The notes under the pieces: model-generated
What the model saw: the letters and a program-made list of their open reading frames with translations, nothing else
Database searches by the model: none
Told to the model about the DNA's origin: nothing
Program-made: the position numbers and the translations under genes
Assembly (NCBI GenBank): GCA_964448135.1
Contig: CAYUVH010000039.1
Location: 1-64,000 of the forward strand
Reading direction: 5' to 3'
DNA: 64,000 nt
DNA from: CAYUVH01 sp964448135
GTDB taxonomy: Bacteria; Verrucomicrobiota; Verrucomicrobiia; Limisphaerales; UBA8199
Part shown: positions 43,637 through 51,478 of the stretch, piece after piece
Position numbering within the stretch: position 1 is the stretch's first letter
How the letters are laid out: every line of letters begins with the position of its first letter

Positions 43637-44011
43637 TTAAAACTTCAGGCCCGCTTCGCGCGCCGCTTCCGCCAGGGCTTTTACCTTGCCATGATACCGC
43701 GCACCGCCGCGGTCAAACACCACGGCCTTGATGCCCTTGCCGATCGCCGCTTGCGCGGCGAGCGTGCCGATGGTTTTGGCACTGGCCGCATTCGCCCGCA
43801 GCTTCTCGCGGTCGGGCGTTGCCTTGCTCAGCGTCGAGGCCGCGGCCAGCGTCTTGCCGGCATCGTCGTCCACGAACTGCACATGGATGTGCATGTTGCT
43901 GAAACACACGGCCATGCGAGGACGTTCCGCAGTCCCGCTGACTTTCTTCCGGACACGCCAGTGCCGGCGCTTCGCCAAATCTTGCTTCTTTTGCGTTCTC
44001 ATCGAAATCAT
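43637..44011 (-). CDS. rplR: 50S ribosomal protein L18
   Basis: A 124-residue 5S rRNA-binding protein with RRHWRVRKKVSGTAERPRMA, VCFSNMHIHVQFVDDDAGKT and VFDRGGARYHGKVKALAEAA. Two in-frame ATGs at 44011 and 44002 are possible starts; the shorter form, MRTQKKQDLAKRRHW, may be the real one because a perfect hairpin abuts the first ATG. Confidence 0.96.
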   Translation of the reverse strand: MISMRTQKKQDLAKRRHWRVRKKVSGTAERPRMAVCFSNMHIHVQFVDDDAGKTLAAASTLSKATPDREKLRANAASAKTIGTLAAQAAIGKGIKAVVFDRGGARYHGKVKALAEAAREAGLKF

Positions 44012-44027
44012 CCGGTCCGAAGACCGG
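44012..44027 (-). promoter_or_regulatory. UUCG-capped RNA hairpin between rplF and rplR
   Basis: On the coding strand CCGGTC-TTCG-GACCGG is a perfect 6-bp stem with a C(UUCG)G tetraloop. It fills 16 of the 20 nt between the rplF stop and the first rplR ATG. It has no U-tract, so it is not a standard terminator. Confidence 0.6.
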
Positions 44028-44031
44028 CAGT

Positions 44032-44568
44032 TTATTGGACCGTCTTGCCTTCCTTGCGGACGACGCGTTCGTCAACGTACCGCACGCCCTTGCCCTTGTA
44101 GGGCTCCGGCGGATAAAAGCTGCGCAACTCGGCCGCGACCAATCCCACCACCTGGCGGTCCGGGCCTTCAATCGTCAGCTTCGTGTTTTCCTCGACCGTC
44201 ACTTTGATTTGGTCGGGTATCACGTAAACAATCTGATGCGAGAACCCGAGGTTCATCGTCACGTTCTTCCCCTGGACGGCCGCCTTGAAACCGACGCCCT
44301 GGATTTCCAGCTTCTTGACGAAGCCATCCGTCACGCCCTTGACCATGTTGTTCACCAGCGCGCGGCTCAGGCCGTGCAGCGCCTTGGCCTGCGCATCGTC
44401 GCCCTCGCGGCTGATGACCACCTTGCCGCCCTCCACCTTCAGGCTCGTGCGTTTCGGCAGGTCCCAGTTCAATTTGCCCTTCGGCCCCTCGACGTGGACC
44501 TTCTGGCCTTTGACTTCCACCTTGACCTTCGGCGGAATCTCAATCGGTTGTTTTCCAATGCGGGACAT
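44032..44568 (-). CDS. rplF: 50S ribosomal protein L6
   Basis: The 178-residue protein starts MSRIGKQPIEIPPKVKVEVK and ends PYKGKGVRYVDERVVRKEGK. It has two L6 repeats and binds helix 97 of 23S rRNA near the GTPase centre. The ATG at 44568 is chosen because homology starts there; reading upstream would add 27 unrelated residues overlapping rpsH. Confidence 0.97.
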   Translation of the reverse strand: MSRIGKQPIEIPPKVKVEVKGQKVHVEGPKGKLNWDLPKRTSLKVEGGKVVISREGDDAQAKALHGLSRALVNNMVKGVTDGFVKKLEIQGVGFKAAVQGKNVTMNLGFSHQIVYVIPDQIKVTVEENTKLTIEGPDRQVVGLVAAELRSFYPPEPYKGKGVRYVDERVVRKEGKTVQ

Positions 44569-44620
44569 GACTCGAAATTTCGTTAATGGTTTACTGTCGC
44601 TTCGTCCAAATTTGCCGCGC

Positions 44621-45007
44621 TTACCACAGGTAGCAGAGCAACTCCCCACCCAGGTTCTTCTTCTTCGCCTCGGCGCCGGTCATCAAGCCTTCCGACGTGG
44701 ACACCACCGCCACGCCCAGTCCGCCGCGCACGCGGGGAATCTCGTCCGAGCCGACATAACGGCGCAAACCCGGCGAGCTGATGCGCTTCAATCCTTCGAA
44801 CACGCTCTTCTTGCCCTGGTATTTCAGGCGCAGTTTCAGCGTCTTGGGCATCTTGCCTTCCACGGCCACTTCGCTGATGTAACCTTCGCGCTTCATGATG
44901 TTCGCGATGCTCTCTTTCATCCGCGAATGCGGGATGGCCACCTGCGGCAGCAGCGCGTTGCCCGCGTTGCGGATGCGCGTCAGCATGTCGGAAATCGGAT
45001 CGTTCAT
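44621..45007 (-). CDS. rpsH: 30S ribosomal protein S8
   Basis: A 128-residue central-domain 16S rRNA-binding protein: MNDPISDMLTRIRNAGNALL, SRMKESIANIMKREGYISEV and PRVRGGLGVAVVSTSEGLMT. In E. coli S8 represses the spc operon; whether the same happens here cannot be read from the sequence. It starts 8 nt after rpsN. Confidence 0.97.
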   Translation of the reverse strand: MNDPISDMLTRIRNAGNALLPQVAIPHSRMKESIANIMKREGYISEVAVEGKMPKTLKLRLKYQGKKSVFEGLKRISSPGLRRYVGSDEIPRVRGGLGVAVVSTSEGLMTGAEAKKKNLGGELLCYLW

Positions 45008-45015
45008 AATCTTGC

Positions 45016-45285
45016 TTACCAGCTCGCTTTCGTCACACCCGGGATCAGGCCGTTCAGCGCGCCCTCACGGAACGTGAGACGGGAGCAGCCGAACTTCCGC
45101 AGGTAACCATGCCGGCGACCGCTCATCGAGCAGCGGTTCACCACCCGCGTCGGGCTCGCGTTGCGCGGCAGCTTCGACAGGCCGGCGTAATCGCGCTTCG
45201 CCTTGAGTTCCGCGCGCAGCGCCGCAAACTTCTTCACCGTCGCGGCTTTCCGGTTGTTTCGTTCAATCCAAGACGTCTTGGCCAT
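45016..45285 (-). CDS. rpsN: 30S ribosomal protein S14
   Basis: An 89-residue S14 with NRCSMSGRRHGYLRKFGCSR and the ending NGLIPGVTKASW. The CxxC...CxxC zinc ribbon of the short form is absent, so this is the long, zinc-independent type. It lies between rplE and rpsH. Confidence 0.97.
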   Translation of the reverse strand: MAKTSWIERNNRKAATVKKFAALRAELKAKRDYAGLSKLPRNASPTRVVNRCSMSGRRHGYLRKFGCSRLTFREGALNGLIPGVTKASW

Positions 45286-45317
45286 AAAATCGGTTTATCT
45301 ATTTCTACTTTTCCAGT

Positions 45318-45863
45318 TTAGCGGTTTTCCGCGAACGGCATCCCCATCAGCTTCAGCAGCTCGTGCGCTTCCTCATTGGTCTCCGCCGAGGTCACAATGG
45401 TGATGTCCATGCCCTGCGTCCGCTTGATCTTGTCCAGTTCGATCTCCGGAAAAATGGTCTGGTCGTTCACGCCGAGCGAATAATTGCCCCGGCCATCGAA
45501 CGAACGGCTGGACACGCCGCGAAAATCGCGGATGCGCGGCAGCGCCGCCGCCACCAGGCGGTCAAAAAACTCATACATCGCGTCGCGCCGCAGCGTGACC
45601 CGGCAGCCGATCGGCTGGTTCTCGCGCAGCTTGAAATTTGCGATGCTGTGCCGCGACTTGCTGATCGCCGGCTTCCGGCCCGTGATCAACGTCAGGTCCT
45701 TGGCGGCGTCTTCAATCGCTCCCTTTTCGAGTGACGCGCTCACGCCCATGTTCACCACGATCTTCTCGAGCCGGGGGATCTGGTGCACGTTCGTGTACTT
45801 GCGCTTTTCCTTCAGCGCCGGTGCCACTTCCTTCTGGTACTTTTCGTAAAGTCTCGCTTTCAT
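45318..45863 (-). CDS. rplE: 50S ribosomal protein L5
   Basis: A 181-residue 5S rRNA-binding protein: IPRLEKIVVNMGVSASLEKG, LREGQPIG-like LRENQPIGCRVTLR, RDFRGVSSRSFDGRGNYSLG and the ending THAN-like ITIVTSAETNEEAHELLKLM. It contacts P-site tRNA and S13. Length is normal. Confidence 0.97.
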   Translation of the reverse strand: MKARLYEKYQKEVAPALKEKRKYTNVHQIPRLEKIVVNMGVSASLEKGAIEDAAKDLTLITGRKPAISKSRHSIANFKLRENQPIGCRVTLRRDAMYEFFDRLVAAALPRIRDFRGVSSRSFDGRGNYSLGVNDQTIFPEIELDKIKRTQGMDITIVTSAETNEEAHELLKLMGMPFAENR

Positions 45864-45878
45864 GTCGCTCTATTCCTG

Positions 45879-46154
45879 TCAGGCTTTGGCCGCTGCCGGG
45901 GCGCGCTTCGCCGCGCGGGCGTCAAATTTATCGGCCAGCATCACGTTCGAGATGTGCACGCTGCCTTCGCGCTCCACAATCTTGCCCTGCGGATACTGCT
46001 GGCTCTTGCGCATGTGCTTCTTCATCATGCGCGTGCCTTCCACAATCACCCGTTCCTTCTTCGCCACCACCGCGATGACCTTGCCGCGCTTGCCCTTTTC
46101 CGAGCCGGCGATGACCACCACCACGTCGTTCTTCTTTACATGAAATCGTTGCAT
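45879..46154 (-). CDS. rplX: 50S ribosomal protein L24
   Basis: A 91-residue assembly-initiator protein with a KOW motif (FHVKKNDVVVVIAGSEKGKR, GKVIAVVAKKERVIVEGTRM) and KKHMRKSQQYPQGKIVEREG. It is short compared with the usual 100-105 residues and has an Ala/Lys-rich end. The gene is 4 nt after rplN. Confidence 0.96.
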   Translation of the reverse strand: MQRFHVKKNDVVVVIAGSEKGKRGKVIAVVAKKERVIVEGTRMMKKHMRKSQQYPQGKIVEREGSVHISNVMLADKFDARAAKRAPAAAKA

Positions 46155-46158
46155 AACC

Positions 46159-46524
46159 TCAGAGCACCTCCGGCGCGAGCGAGACGATCTTCATGAACTT
46201 CTTGTCGCGCAACTCGCGCGCCACCGGTCCGAAGATCCGCGTCCCGCGCGGGTTTAATTCCTTGTCGATGATCACGATCGCATTGCTGTCGAAACGCAGA
46301 TACGAACCGTCGTTCCGGCGGATGGCCTGGCGCGTGCGCACCACCACCGCGTCCACCACTTCCCCTTTTTTCACGGTGCCGTCCGGCGCCGCTTCCTTGA
46401 TGTGCGCCTTGATCACGTCGCCAATGCGGGCATAACGCTGGTTGCGTCCCAGCACGCCGATCGCGGCGGCGCGCTTCGCGCCCGTGTTGTCCGCCACATC
46501 CAGGATGGAACGAATTTGTAACAT
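46159..46524 (-). CDS. rplN: 50S ribosomal protein L14
   Basis: A 121-residue protein: MLQIRSILDVADNTGAKRAA, DVIKAHIKEAAPDGTVKKGE, RFDSNAIVIIDKELNPRGTR and FGPVARELRDKKFMKIVSLA. It forms intersubunit bridges with 16S rRNA. Canonical length. Confidence 0.97.
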   Translation of the reverse strand: MLQIRSILDVADNTGAKRAAAIGVLGRNQRYARIGDVIKAHIKEAAPDGTVKKGEVVDAVVVRTRQAIRRNDGSYLRFDSNAIVIIDKELNPRGTRIFGPVARELRDKKFMKIVSLAPEVL

Positions 46525-46543
46525 AAATTTTCCTCTTCGCCGC

Positions 46544-46855
46544 TTACGCCGCCACCGGGGTCACGCCCGAAGAGCGCTCCACGACTTCCACCAGGCGCCA
46601 CCGCTTCATCTTCGAAATCGGCCGCGTCTCCTCGATCCGCACGGTGTCACCCACCTTCGCGTCGCCGGTCTCGTCGTGCGCGTAAAACTTCTTGTAGCCC
46701 GTCACGACCTTCTTGAACTTCGGATGCGCAAACCGGCGCGTCACCTGGACGACGATCGTCTTGGCCATCTTGTTGGAAATCACCTCGCCCACGCGCTCTT
46801 TGCGGTTCGCCCGCGCGGCCGGTGCGTTGGTGGTGGTGGTTGTGGTCTCGCTCAT
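46544..46855 (-). CDS. rpsQ: 30S ribosomal protein S17
   Basis: A 103-residue OB-fold protein binding 16S rRNA. It has RKERVGEVISNKMAKTIVVQ, VTRRFAHPKFKKVVTGYKKF and GDTVRIEETRPISKMKRWRL. A Thr/Asn-rich N-terminus (SETTTTTTNAP) adds about 15 residues to the usual start. Confidence 0.97.
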   Translation of the reverse strand: MSETTTTTTNAPAARANRKERVGEVISNKMAKTIVVQVTRRFAHPKFKKVVTGYKKFYAHDETGDAKVGDTVRIEETRPISKMKRWRLVEVVERSSGVTPVAA

Positions 46856-46864
46856 GTTGATTCG

Positions 46865-47080
46865 TTAAGCCTTTGCCGTCGCTTTGATGCGCAGGGCGGA
46901 AATCTGGGTTTCGATGCGGGCAATGTCCTTCCGCAGCGTGTTCAGCCGCGCCGGCTTCTCCAGCTGCGCGCTCGCCTGCTGCAACCGCAGGTTGAAAATG
47001 TCATGCCGCAGCTTCTGGCTCTCCGCCAGCAGCTCCTGCATCGTCTTTTCCTTCAATTCTTTGCGCTTCGTCTTGTTCAT
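46865..47080 (-). CDS. rpmC: 50S ribosomal protein L29
   Basis: A 71-residue helical-hairpin protein at the exit tunnel: LKEKTMQELLAESQKLRHDI, FNLRLQQASAQLEKPARLNT, LRKDIARIETQISALRIKA. It lies between rplP and rpsQ. Confidence 0.95.
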   Translation of the reverse strand: MNKTKRKELKEKTMQELLAESQKLRHDIFNLRLQQASAQLEKPARLNTLRKDIARIETQISALRIKATAKA

Positions 47081-47092
47081 GGCTCGCGGAAA

Positions 47093-47512
47093 TTAGCCCA
47101 TCTTGTGACGGGAAATAAACTTCGTCTTGATCGGCAGCTTCGTCGCCGCCAGGCGCAATGATTCGCGCGCAATCGCCTCGGTCACGCCGTCCACTTCGAA
47201 CAGCACGTTCGCCGGCCGGATCACCGCCACCCAGGATTCCAGCGGCCCCTTGCCCTTGCCCATTCGCGTTTCCAAGGGCTTCTTCGTATAGGACTTCTGC
47301 GGGAACACCCGGATCCACAGCTTGCCGTGGCGTTTCATGTTGCGCGCGATGGCCACGCGCGCCGCTTCCAGCTGCTTCGTGTCCATCCAGCAGCGCTCCA
47401 GCGCCATCAACCCATACTCGCCAAAGGCCACCGTGTGCCCGCGCCGCGCCAGGCCGGCGCGATTACCGCGGTGCATCTTGCGGTATTTTACTCTATCTGG
47501 AATCAGCGGCAT
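47093..47512 (-). CDS. rplP: 50S ribosomal protein L16
   Basis: A 139-residue protein starting MPLIPDRVKYRKMHRGNRAG with LWIRVFPQKSYTKKPLETRM, GKGKGPLESWVAVIRPANVL and RLAATKLPIKTKFISR. It organises the tRNA-binding sites of the large subunit. In the S10-type block, rpsC lies upstream and rpmC downstream. Confidence 0.97.
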   Translation of the reverse strand: MPLIPDRVKYRKMHRGNRAGLARRGHTVAFGEYGLMALERCWMDTKQLEAARVAIARNMKRHGKLWIRVFPQKSYTKKPLETRMGKGKGPLESWVAVIRPANVLFEVDGVTEAIARESLRLAATKLPIKTKFISRHKMG

Positions 47513-47536
47513 ATTCGGTTCTCTCCTGAACTAATC

Positions 47537-48238
47537 TTAGCTGACAAATGCTTCCACCGGCTTGGCTTCCGCCGTCGGCGACTTCGGCGCCGCCTTGCGC
47601 TGGCCCTCGCCCTTGCAAATCCAGCACTTCACGCCCAGCTTGCCATAGACGGTCAACGCCTCGGCAAACCCGTAATCAATCTGCGCGCGCAACGTGTGTA
47701 GCGGCACCCGGCCCCAGTGGTATTGCTCCACGCGCGCCAGTTCCGCGCCGCCCAGACGGCCGGCACAACGAATCTTGATGCCTTCGGCCTTCACATCGTC
47801 GGCCCGGAAATCGCGCACCGTCTGCAAAGCCTTCTTCATCGCGCGACGGAACGACACGCGGCGCTCCAGCTGGAGCGCGATGTTTTCCGCCACGAGCTGC
47901 GCGTCAATCTCGGGATGCTTGATCTCGACGATATCCACGTAAATCTCCTTGCCCGTCATCTTGCTCAGCTCTTCCTTGATCTTGTCGATCTCGGCGCCCT
48001 TGCGGCCGATGACAATGCCCGGGCGGGCGGTCAAAATCGTGATGCGGCAGCGGCTCGCGGCGCGCTCGATCAGGATCTGCGGCACCGACGCCGTCTCGAG
48101 CTTCTTCTTCAGCAGCTCGCGAATCTTGCGGTCCTCGGTCAGCAGCTTGCCGAATTCCTTCTTGCCGGCGTACCACTTCGAGCGCCATTCGCGGTTAACC
48201 GCGATGCGCAATCCAATTGGGTTTGTCTTTTGGCCCAT
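47537..48238 (-). CDS. rpsC: 30S ribosomal protein S3
   Basis: A 233-residue protein starting MGQKTNPIGLRIAVNREWRS. The KH RNA-binding motif is TARPGIVIGRKGAEIDKIKE, and the C-terminal domain has GRLGGAELARVEQYHWGRVP and DYGFAEALTVYGKLGVKCWI. It lines the mRNA entry channel. Separated from rplV by one nucleotide. Confidence 0.98.
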   Translation of the reverse strand: MGQKTNPIGLRIAVNREWRSKWYAGKKEFGKLLTEDRKIRELLKKKLETASVPQILIERAASRCRITILTARPGIVIGRKGAEIDKIKEELSKMTGKEIYVDIVEIKHPEIDAQLVAENIALQLERRVSFRRAMKKALQTVRDFRADDVKAEGIKIRCAGRLGGAELARVEQYHWGRVPLHTLRAQIDYGFAEALTVYGKLGVKCWICKGEGQRKAAPKSPTAEAKPVEAFVS

Positions 48239-48239
48239 A

Positions 48240-48596
48240 TTACTGTTGATCGGTAAGGACGACTCGGACGTGGCAACGGCGCATGATCAGCGGTCCGGCC
48301 GAACCACGCGCCTTCGGGATATAACCGCGGCGGAGCCCCGCCGTCTGCGCCACCGCTTCGCGCACGATCAATTGATCGGTGCGCAGGCTGCTGTAGCGCG
48401 AATTGTTCGCCTTCAAATCTTCCGCGTTGGCGATCGCTGACTTCAACGTCTTCTCCAGCACGCGCGCGCCCTTGCGCGGCACCACGGCGAGCACTGCGAC
48501 AGCCTGCCCCGCGGGCAGACCCTGCACCTGCCGCACGACCTCGCGCATCTTCTGCGCGGACATGCCGATGTTTTTGGTAATGGCCTGGACTTCCAT
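48240..48596 (-). CDS. rplV: 50S ribosomal protein L22
   Basis: A 118-residue protein with NIGMSAQKMREVVRQVQGLP, VLEKTLKSAIANAEDLKANN and the tunnel hairpin RRGYIPKARGSAGPLIMRRC. The beta-hairpin lines the nascent peptide exit tunnel. Starts 3 nt after rpsS ends. Confidence 0.97.
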   Translation of the reverse strand: MEVQAITKNIGMSAQKMREVVRQVQGLPAGQAVAVLAVVPRKGARVLEKTLKSAIANAEDLKANNSRYSSLRTDQLIVREAVAQTAGLRRGYIPKARGSAGPLIMRRCHVRVVLTDQQ

Positions 48597-48599
48597 ATG

Positions 48600-48881
48600 C
48601 TACTTCGCCTCCGCCTTCGCCGTGTGCGCGCCGTGCTTCTTGAACGTGCGCGTCAGCGAAAATTCACCCAGCCGGTGGCCCACCATGTTTTCCGTCACGA
48701 ACACCGGATTGAAAACCTTGCCATTGTGCACCGCGAACGTCAGCCCCACAAAATCGGGCGTGATCATCGAGCGCCGCGACCAGGTCTTGATCGGCGACTT
48801 CGACTTCGCTTCCTTGGCCTTGATGATTTTCTCCATCAGGTGCCCGTCAATGAACGGGCCTTTTTTAATCGAGCGTCCCAT
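48600..48881 (-). CDS. rpsS: 30S ribosomal protein S19
   Basis: A 93-residue head protein: MGRSIKKGPFIDGHLMEKII, TWSRRSMITPDFVGLTFAVH, NGKVFNPVFVTENMVGHRLG and EFSLTRTFKKHG. It complexes with S13. Follows rplB by 8 nt. Confidence 0.97.
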   Translation of the reverse strand: MGRSIKKGPFIDGHLMEKIIKAKEAKSKSPIKTWSRRSMITPDFVGLTFAVHNGKVFNPVFVTENMVGHRLGEFSLTRTFKKHGAHTAKAEAK

Positions 48882-48889
48882 ATCGGTAA

Positions 48890-49744
48890 TTAATCACGCT
48901 TCATCGGCCGGCCATCGCGGCGGACGACAATAAATCGGTTCGAGTACTTCTTCTTGCTGCGGGTGCGATACCCCTTCGCCAGCAAACCCCACGGCGACGT
49001 CAGCTGCTGCCAGCCACCGCCGGACTTCGACTTGCCTGCGCCACCACCGTTCGGATGGTCCACCGGATTCCGCGAAACACCGCGGTTGATCGGGCGGATG
49101 CCGCGATGCCGCGAACGGCCCGCTTTGCCGAGAATCACTTTCTCGTGCTCCGAGTTGCCCACCTGGCCGATCGTCGCGTAGCAATTCTCGTTGATGCGCC
49201 GGATTTCACCCGAAGGCAAACGCACCTGCGCGTAACCCTCGTCAATCGACATCAGGCTCGCCGCGCCGCCGGCGCTGCGCACCATCTGGCCGCCGCGACC
49301 GGGCGTCAGTTCGATATTATGAATCGGCAGGCCCACCGGCACCTTTTGCAGCGGGATGCAATTGCCGATTTCCGCCGCCGCCGTCGGACCGCTCATCACC
49401 TTTGTGCCGACCTTCAATCCCGCCGGGGCGACGATGTACGTCTTCTCGCCGTCGGTATATTGGAGCAACGCGATCCGCGCCGAGCGACCCGGATCGTATT
49501 CGATCGCCGCCACCGTCGCTTCCACGCCGTGCTTCTGCCGCTTGAAATCGACCAACCGGATCTTCTGCTTGTGCCCGCCGCCGATACCGCGCGCCGTCAT
49601 CCGGCCGTACATGTTACGGCCGCCGGTCTTCTTCCGGATTTCCACGAGGCTCTTCTCCGGCCGCGTCTTCGTTATGTCGCTGTAATCCGAAAACGAGACG
49701 TATCGCGTAGACGGTGTCAGCGGTCTAAATGTCTTTACTGGCAT
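48890..49744 (-). CDS. rplB: 50S ribosomal protein L2
   Basis: A 284-residue protein needed for subunit joining and the peptidyl-transferase centre. It starts MPVKTFRPLTPSTRYVSF and contains TGGRNMYGRMTARGIGGGHK, RRINENCYATIGQVGNSEHE and PIN-type NRGVSRNPVDHPNGGGAGKS with the conserved active-site-proximal His. The ATG at 49744 is chosen where homology starts. This is the first gene of the operon here; rplW, rplD, rplC and rpsJ do not precede it. Confidence 0.98.
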   Translation of the reverse strand: MPVKTFRPLTPSTRYVSFSDYSDITKTRPEKSLVEIRKKTGGRNMYGRMTARGIGGGHKQKIRLVDFKRQKHGVEATVAAIEYDPGRSARIALLQYTDGEKTYIVAPAGLKVGTKVMSGPTAAAEIGNCIPLQKVPVGLPIHNIELTPGRGGQMVRSAGGAASLMSIDEGYAQVRLPSGEIRRINENCYATIGQVGNSEHEKVILGKAGRSRHRGIRPINRGVSRNPVDHPNGGGAGKSKSGGGWQQLTSPWGLLAKGYRTRSKKKYSNRFIVVRRDGRPMKRD

Positions 49745-49868
49745 AAAACAATAACATGCCCAAGTCAGCTGCTTGGAGAGCGGAGCCATCAATCCTGTCC
49801 CGGATGGGAGTCAGTTATCGGTTCCGCAGTTATGCTGTCCGAAGGCCACTTGGCCAATCGGAACGCGA

Positions 49869-49896
49869 AATATAACAGGGAGATTTCTCCGTGCAA
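49869..49896 (-). promoter_or_regulatory. Promoter of the rplB-rplQ operon
   Basis: Reverse strand TTGCAC (49891-49896) and TATATT (49869-49874) are separated by 16 nt, with a strongly A/T-rich stretch just upstream. It gives a leader of about 118 nt before rplB. The spacer holds the dyad GGAGA-N2-TCTCC, and the leader has a small stem, CCAAG...CTTGG, near the gene (49761-49777). No other clear promoter was seen ahead of rplB. Confidence 0.55.
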
Positions 49897-50179
49897 TACC
49901 TTTTTTAACTTTTTTCGCTCCCCATGCAAAATTCCGGCCTTCCCCAATGCTTTCAGGCCAAAATCACCACTCCCAAGTCTCGAATCGTCAATCCGTCCAC
50001 CACAATTCTTCTCTCATAGACACCCCGATTCACTGAGGTGCAGCCCGATAACGAACCCGCTTGAAACCGCTTCTCCCAGCCATTTTCCGGTTGCCCCTCC
50101 CTTGCTGCGGAGTATTGTCCGGCATGATTGCGCGCGCCACATTCCTCCGAAATGCCAGCACGTCTGTGAGTCTCTGGAA

Positions 50180-51349
50180 ATGAGGAAAAAGACCACGCGG
50201 CCTCACGTTCATCTGCCTCCGCACCTTCCGCGCGTAGTGCCACGCTTGTTGTTCAGCCTGTCTGCGTTCCTCTCTGTGGTCCTCGCATTTTCGGCTTGGG
50301 CGCAAAGTCCAGTTCAGCTCGGCGCCCGCCCGTCCGCCGGGCATTTTGGCTTGAGCATTACCGGAGCCGTGGGCTCCGTGTGCACTATCCAGTGTCGCAC
50401 CAATCCCGCGCAGAACACGTGGCTCACCCTGACTACCCTCCCCCTCACCAATAACCCGCAGCTCTGGAGCGACCCCAACCCGCCTGCCGGTATCGGCTGC
50501 TGGTACCGCGCGCTTGTGCAACCAGTGACCTGCCAGCAGTACAACTACGGCACCAGCAAAATGGGCCAAAACCTCGTCGGTTATCAGATCACTCCCGCCA
50601 GCACCAATGGCCGGAGAGCCCTGCTGAACTACGAATCTCATGGCTTTGAGGATGCCTGGTACCGCGACGGTTACGCCCTCACCGCCATCGCCAATCTGGT
50701 GAAGGGCTACTACCTGACCAATCCGGCCGCCCTCAACGGCTGGACCATCTACCTCAACCCCAGCGCCAATCCGGACGGTGAGATCTACGGCAACAACAAC
50801 ACCCGCGAATCGCCACCCTCCACCGTTCCGTTTGGCCGTTGCACCTCCAACGGACGCGACATCAACCGAAACTTTTCCCAAAACACCTCGGTCGAACAAT
50901 TGAAGCTCGCCACTCTGGTCACGAACATTTCTCCCACCATCATTCTCGACTTCCACGGCTGGTGTAATTGCTACTACGCCACCAATGCCGGAACGAACGT
51001 CGGCAAATTCTTTGTGGATTCGTTCAATGCCAGTTACACCGGCAAGCCTTCGAAATACGGTTATGTGAACGCGGACGGAAGCATCGATTGGGGCACCGCC
51101 AACGGCACCACCTTTCACAGCGTCAAAACCATGACCCTGGACATGTTTGCCACCTGGGCCAATCTGGTCAAAAAGATCCCGGCGGCCATCATCGAATATC
51201 CGGCCCCCGCTTACAGCAATCCCGGGGGGACCGTCTACGACACCGTTTACGACCCGGCCCTGGGCCTGAATGTCATCAAGCCGTCCGTCCGCGATTCCAT
51301 GTTCGAGCGTACGGTGGTAGCCTTGAACAATCTCTTTCTGAATTACTAG
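50180..51349 (+). CDS. Secreted M14-family zinc carboxypeptidase
   Basis: The 389-residue protein has a signal sequence ending in LSVVLAFSAWAQ. An approximately 65-residue module follows (GSVCTIQCRTNPAQNTWLTL ... GIGCWYRA), related to the C-terminal module of the two giant exoproteins. The M14 peptidase domain runs from about 118. The zinc ligands are H154 and E157 (YESHGFEDAW) and H259 (ILDFHGW). The substrate-carboxylate binder is R230 (GRDINRNFS) and the catalytic Glu is E339 (AAIIEYPAP). All key residues are present. An open frame continues upstream over rplB antisense, but the signal peptide fixes the ATG at 50180. Confidence 0.9.
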   Translation: MRKKTTRPHVHLPPHLPRVVPRLLFSLSAFLSVVLAFSAWAQSPVQLGARPSAGHFGLSITGAVGSVCTIQCRTNPAQNTWLTLTTLPLTNNPQLWSDPNPPAGIGCWYRALVQPVTCQQYNYGTSKMGQNLVGYQITPASTNGRRALLNYESHGFEDAWYRDGYALTAIANLVKGYYLTNPAALNGWTIYLNPSANPDGEIYGNNNTRESPPSTVPFGRCTSNGRDINRNFSQNTSVEQLKLATLVTNISPTIILDFHGWCNCYYATNAGTNVGKFFVDSFNASYTGKPSKYGYVNADGSIDWGTANGTTFHSVKTMTLDMFATWANLVKKIPAAIIEYPAPAYSNPGGTVYDTVYDPALGLNVIKPSVRDSMFERTVVALNNLFLNY

Positions 51350-51381
51350 AGCAGTCTCAATAAAACTGTGGCCGCATTAAC

Positions 51382-51408
51382 GGTAGGGCCGCGCTGCTGC
51401 GCGGCCGC
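51382..51408. repeat. REP-like palindrome, copy C (diverged)
   Basis: GGTAGGG-type head followed by GGCCGCGC-TGCT-GCGCGGCC, an 8-bp stem. Compared with copies A and B (53824, 54108) the stem pair A-T has become C-G, a compensatory change. Located 33 nt after the carboxypeptidase stop, before the convergent rnr gene. Confidence 0.7.
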
Positions 51409-51478
51409 GACGTCCTGGCGCCTTCCTCCGGTTGACCCCTTTTTGTGCCCCTTTTTGCCTCTTCGCGGCTGACCCGTC

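Noticed and set aside
49055..50179. Long in-frame extension upstream of the M14 peptidase, antisense to rplB
   Set aside because: It lies on the opposite strand of a certain ribosomal gene. The peptidase has its own signal peptide and ATG at 50180.
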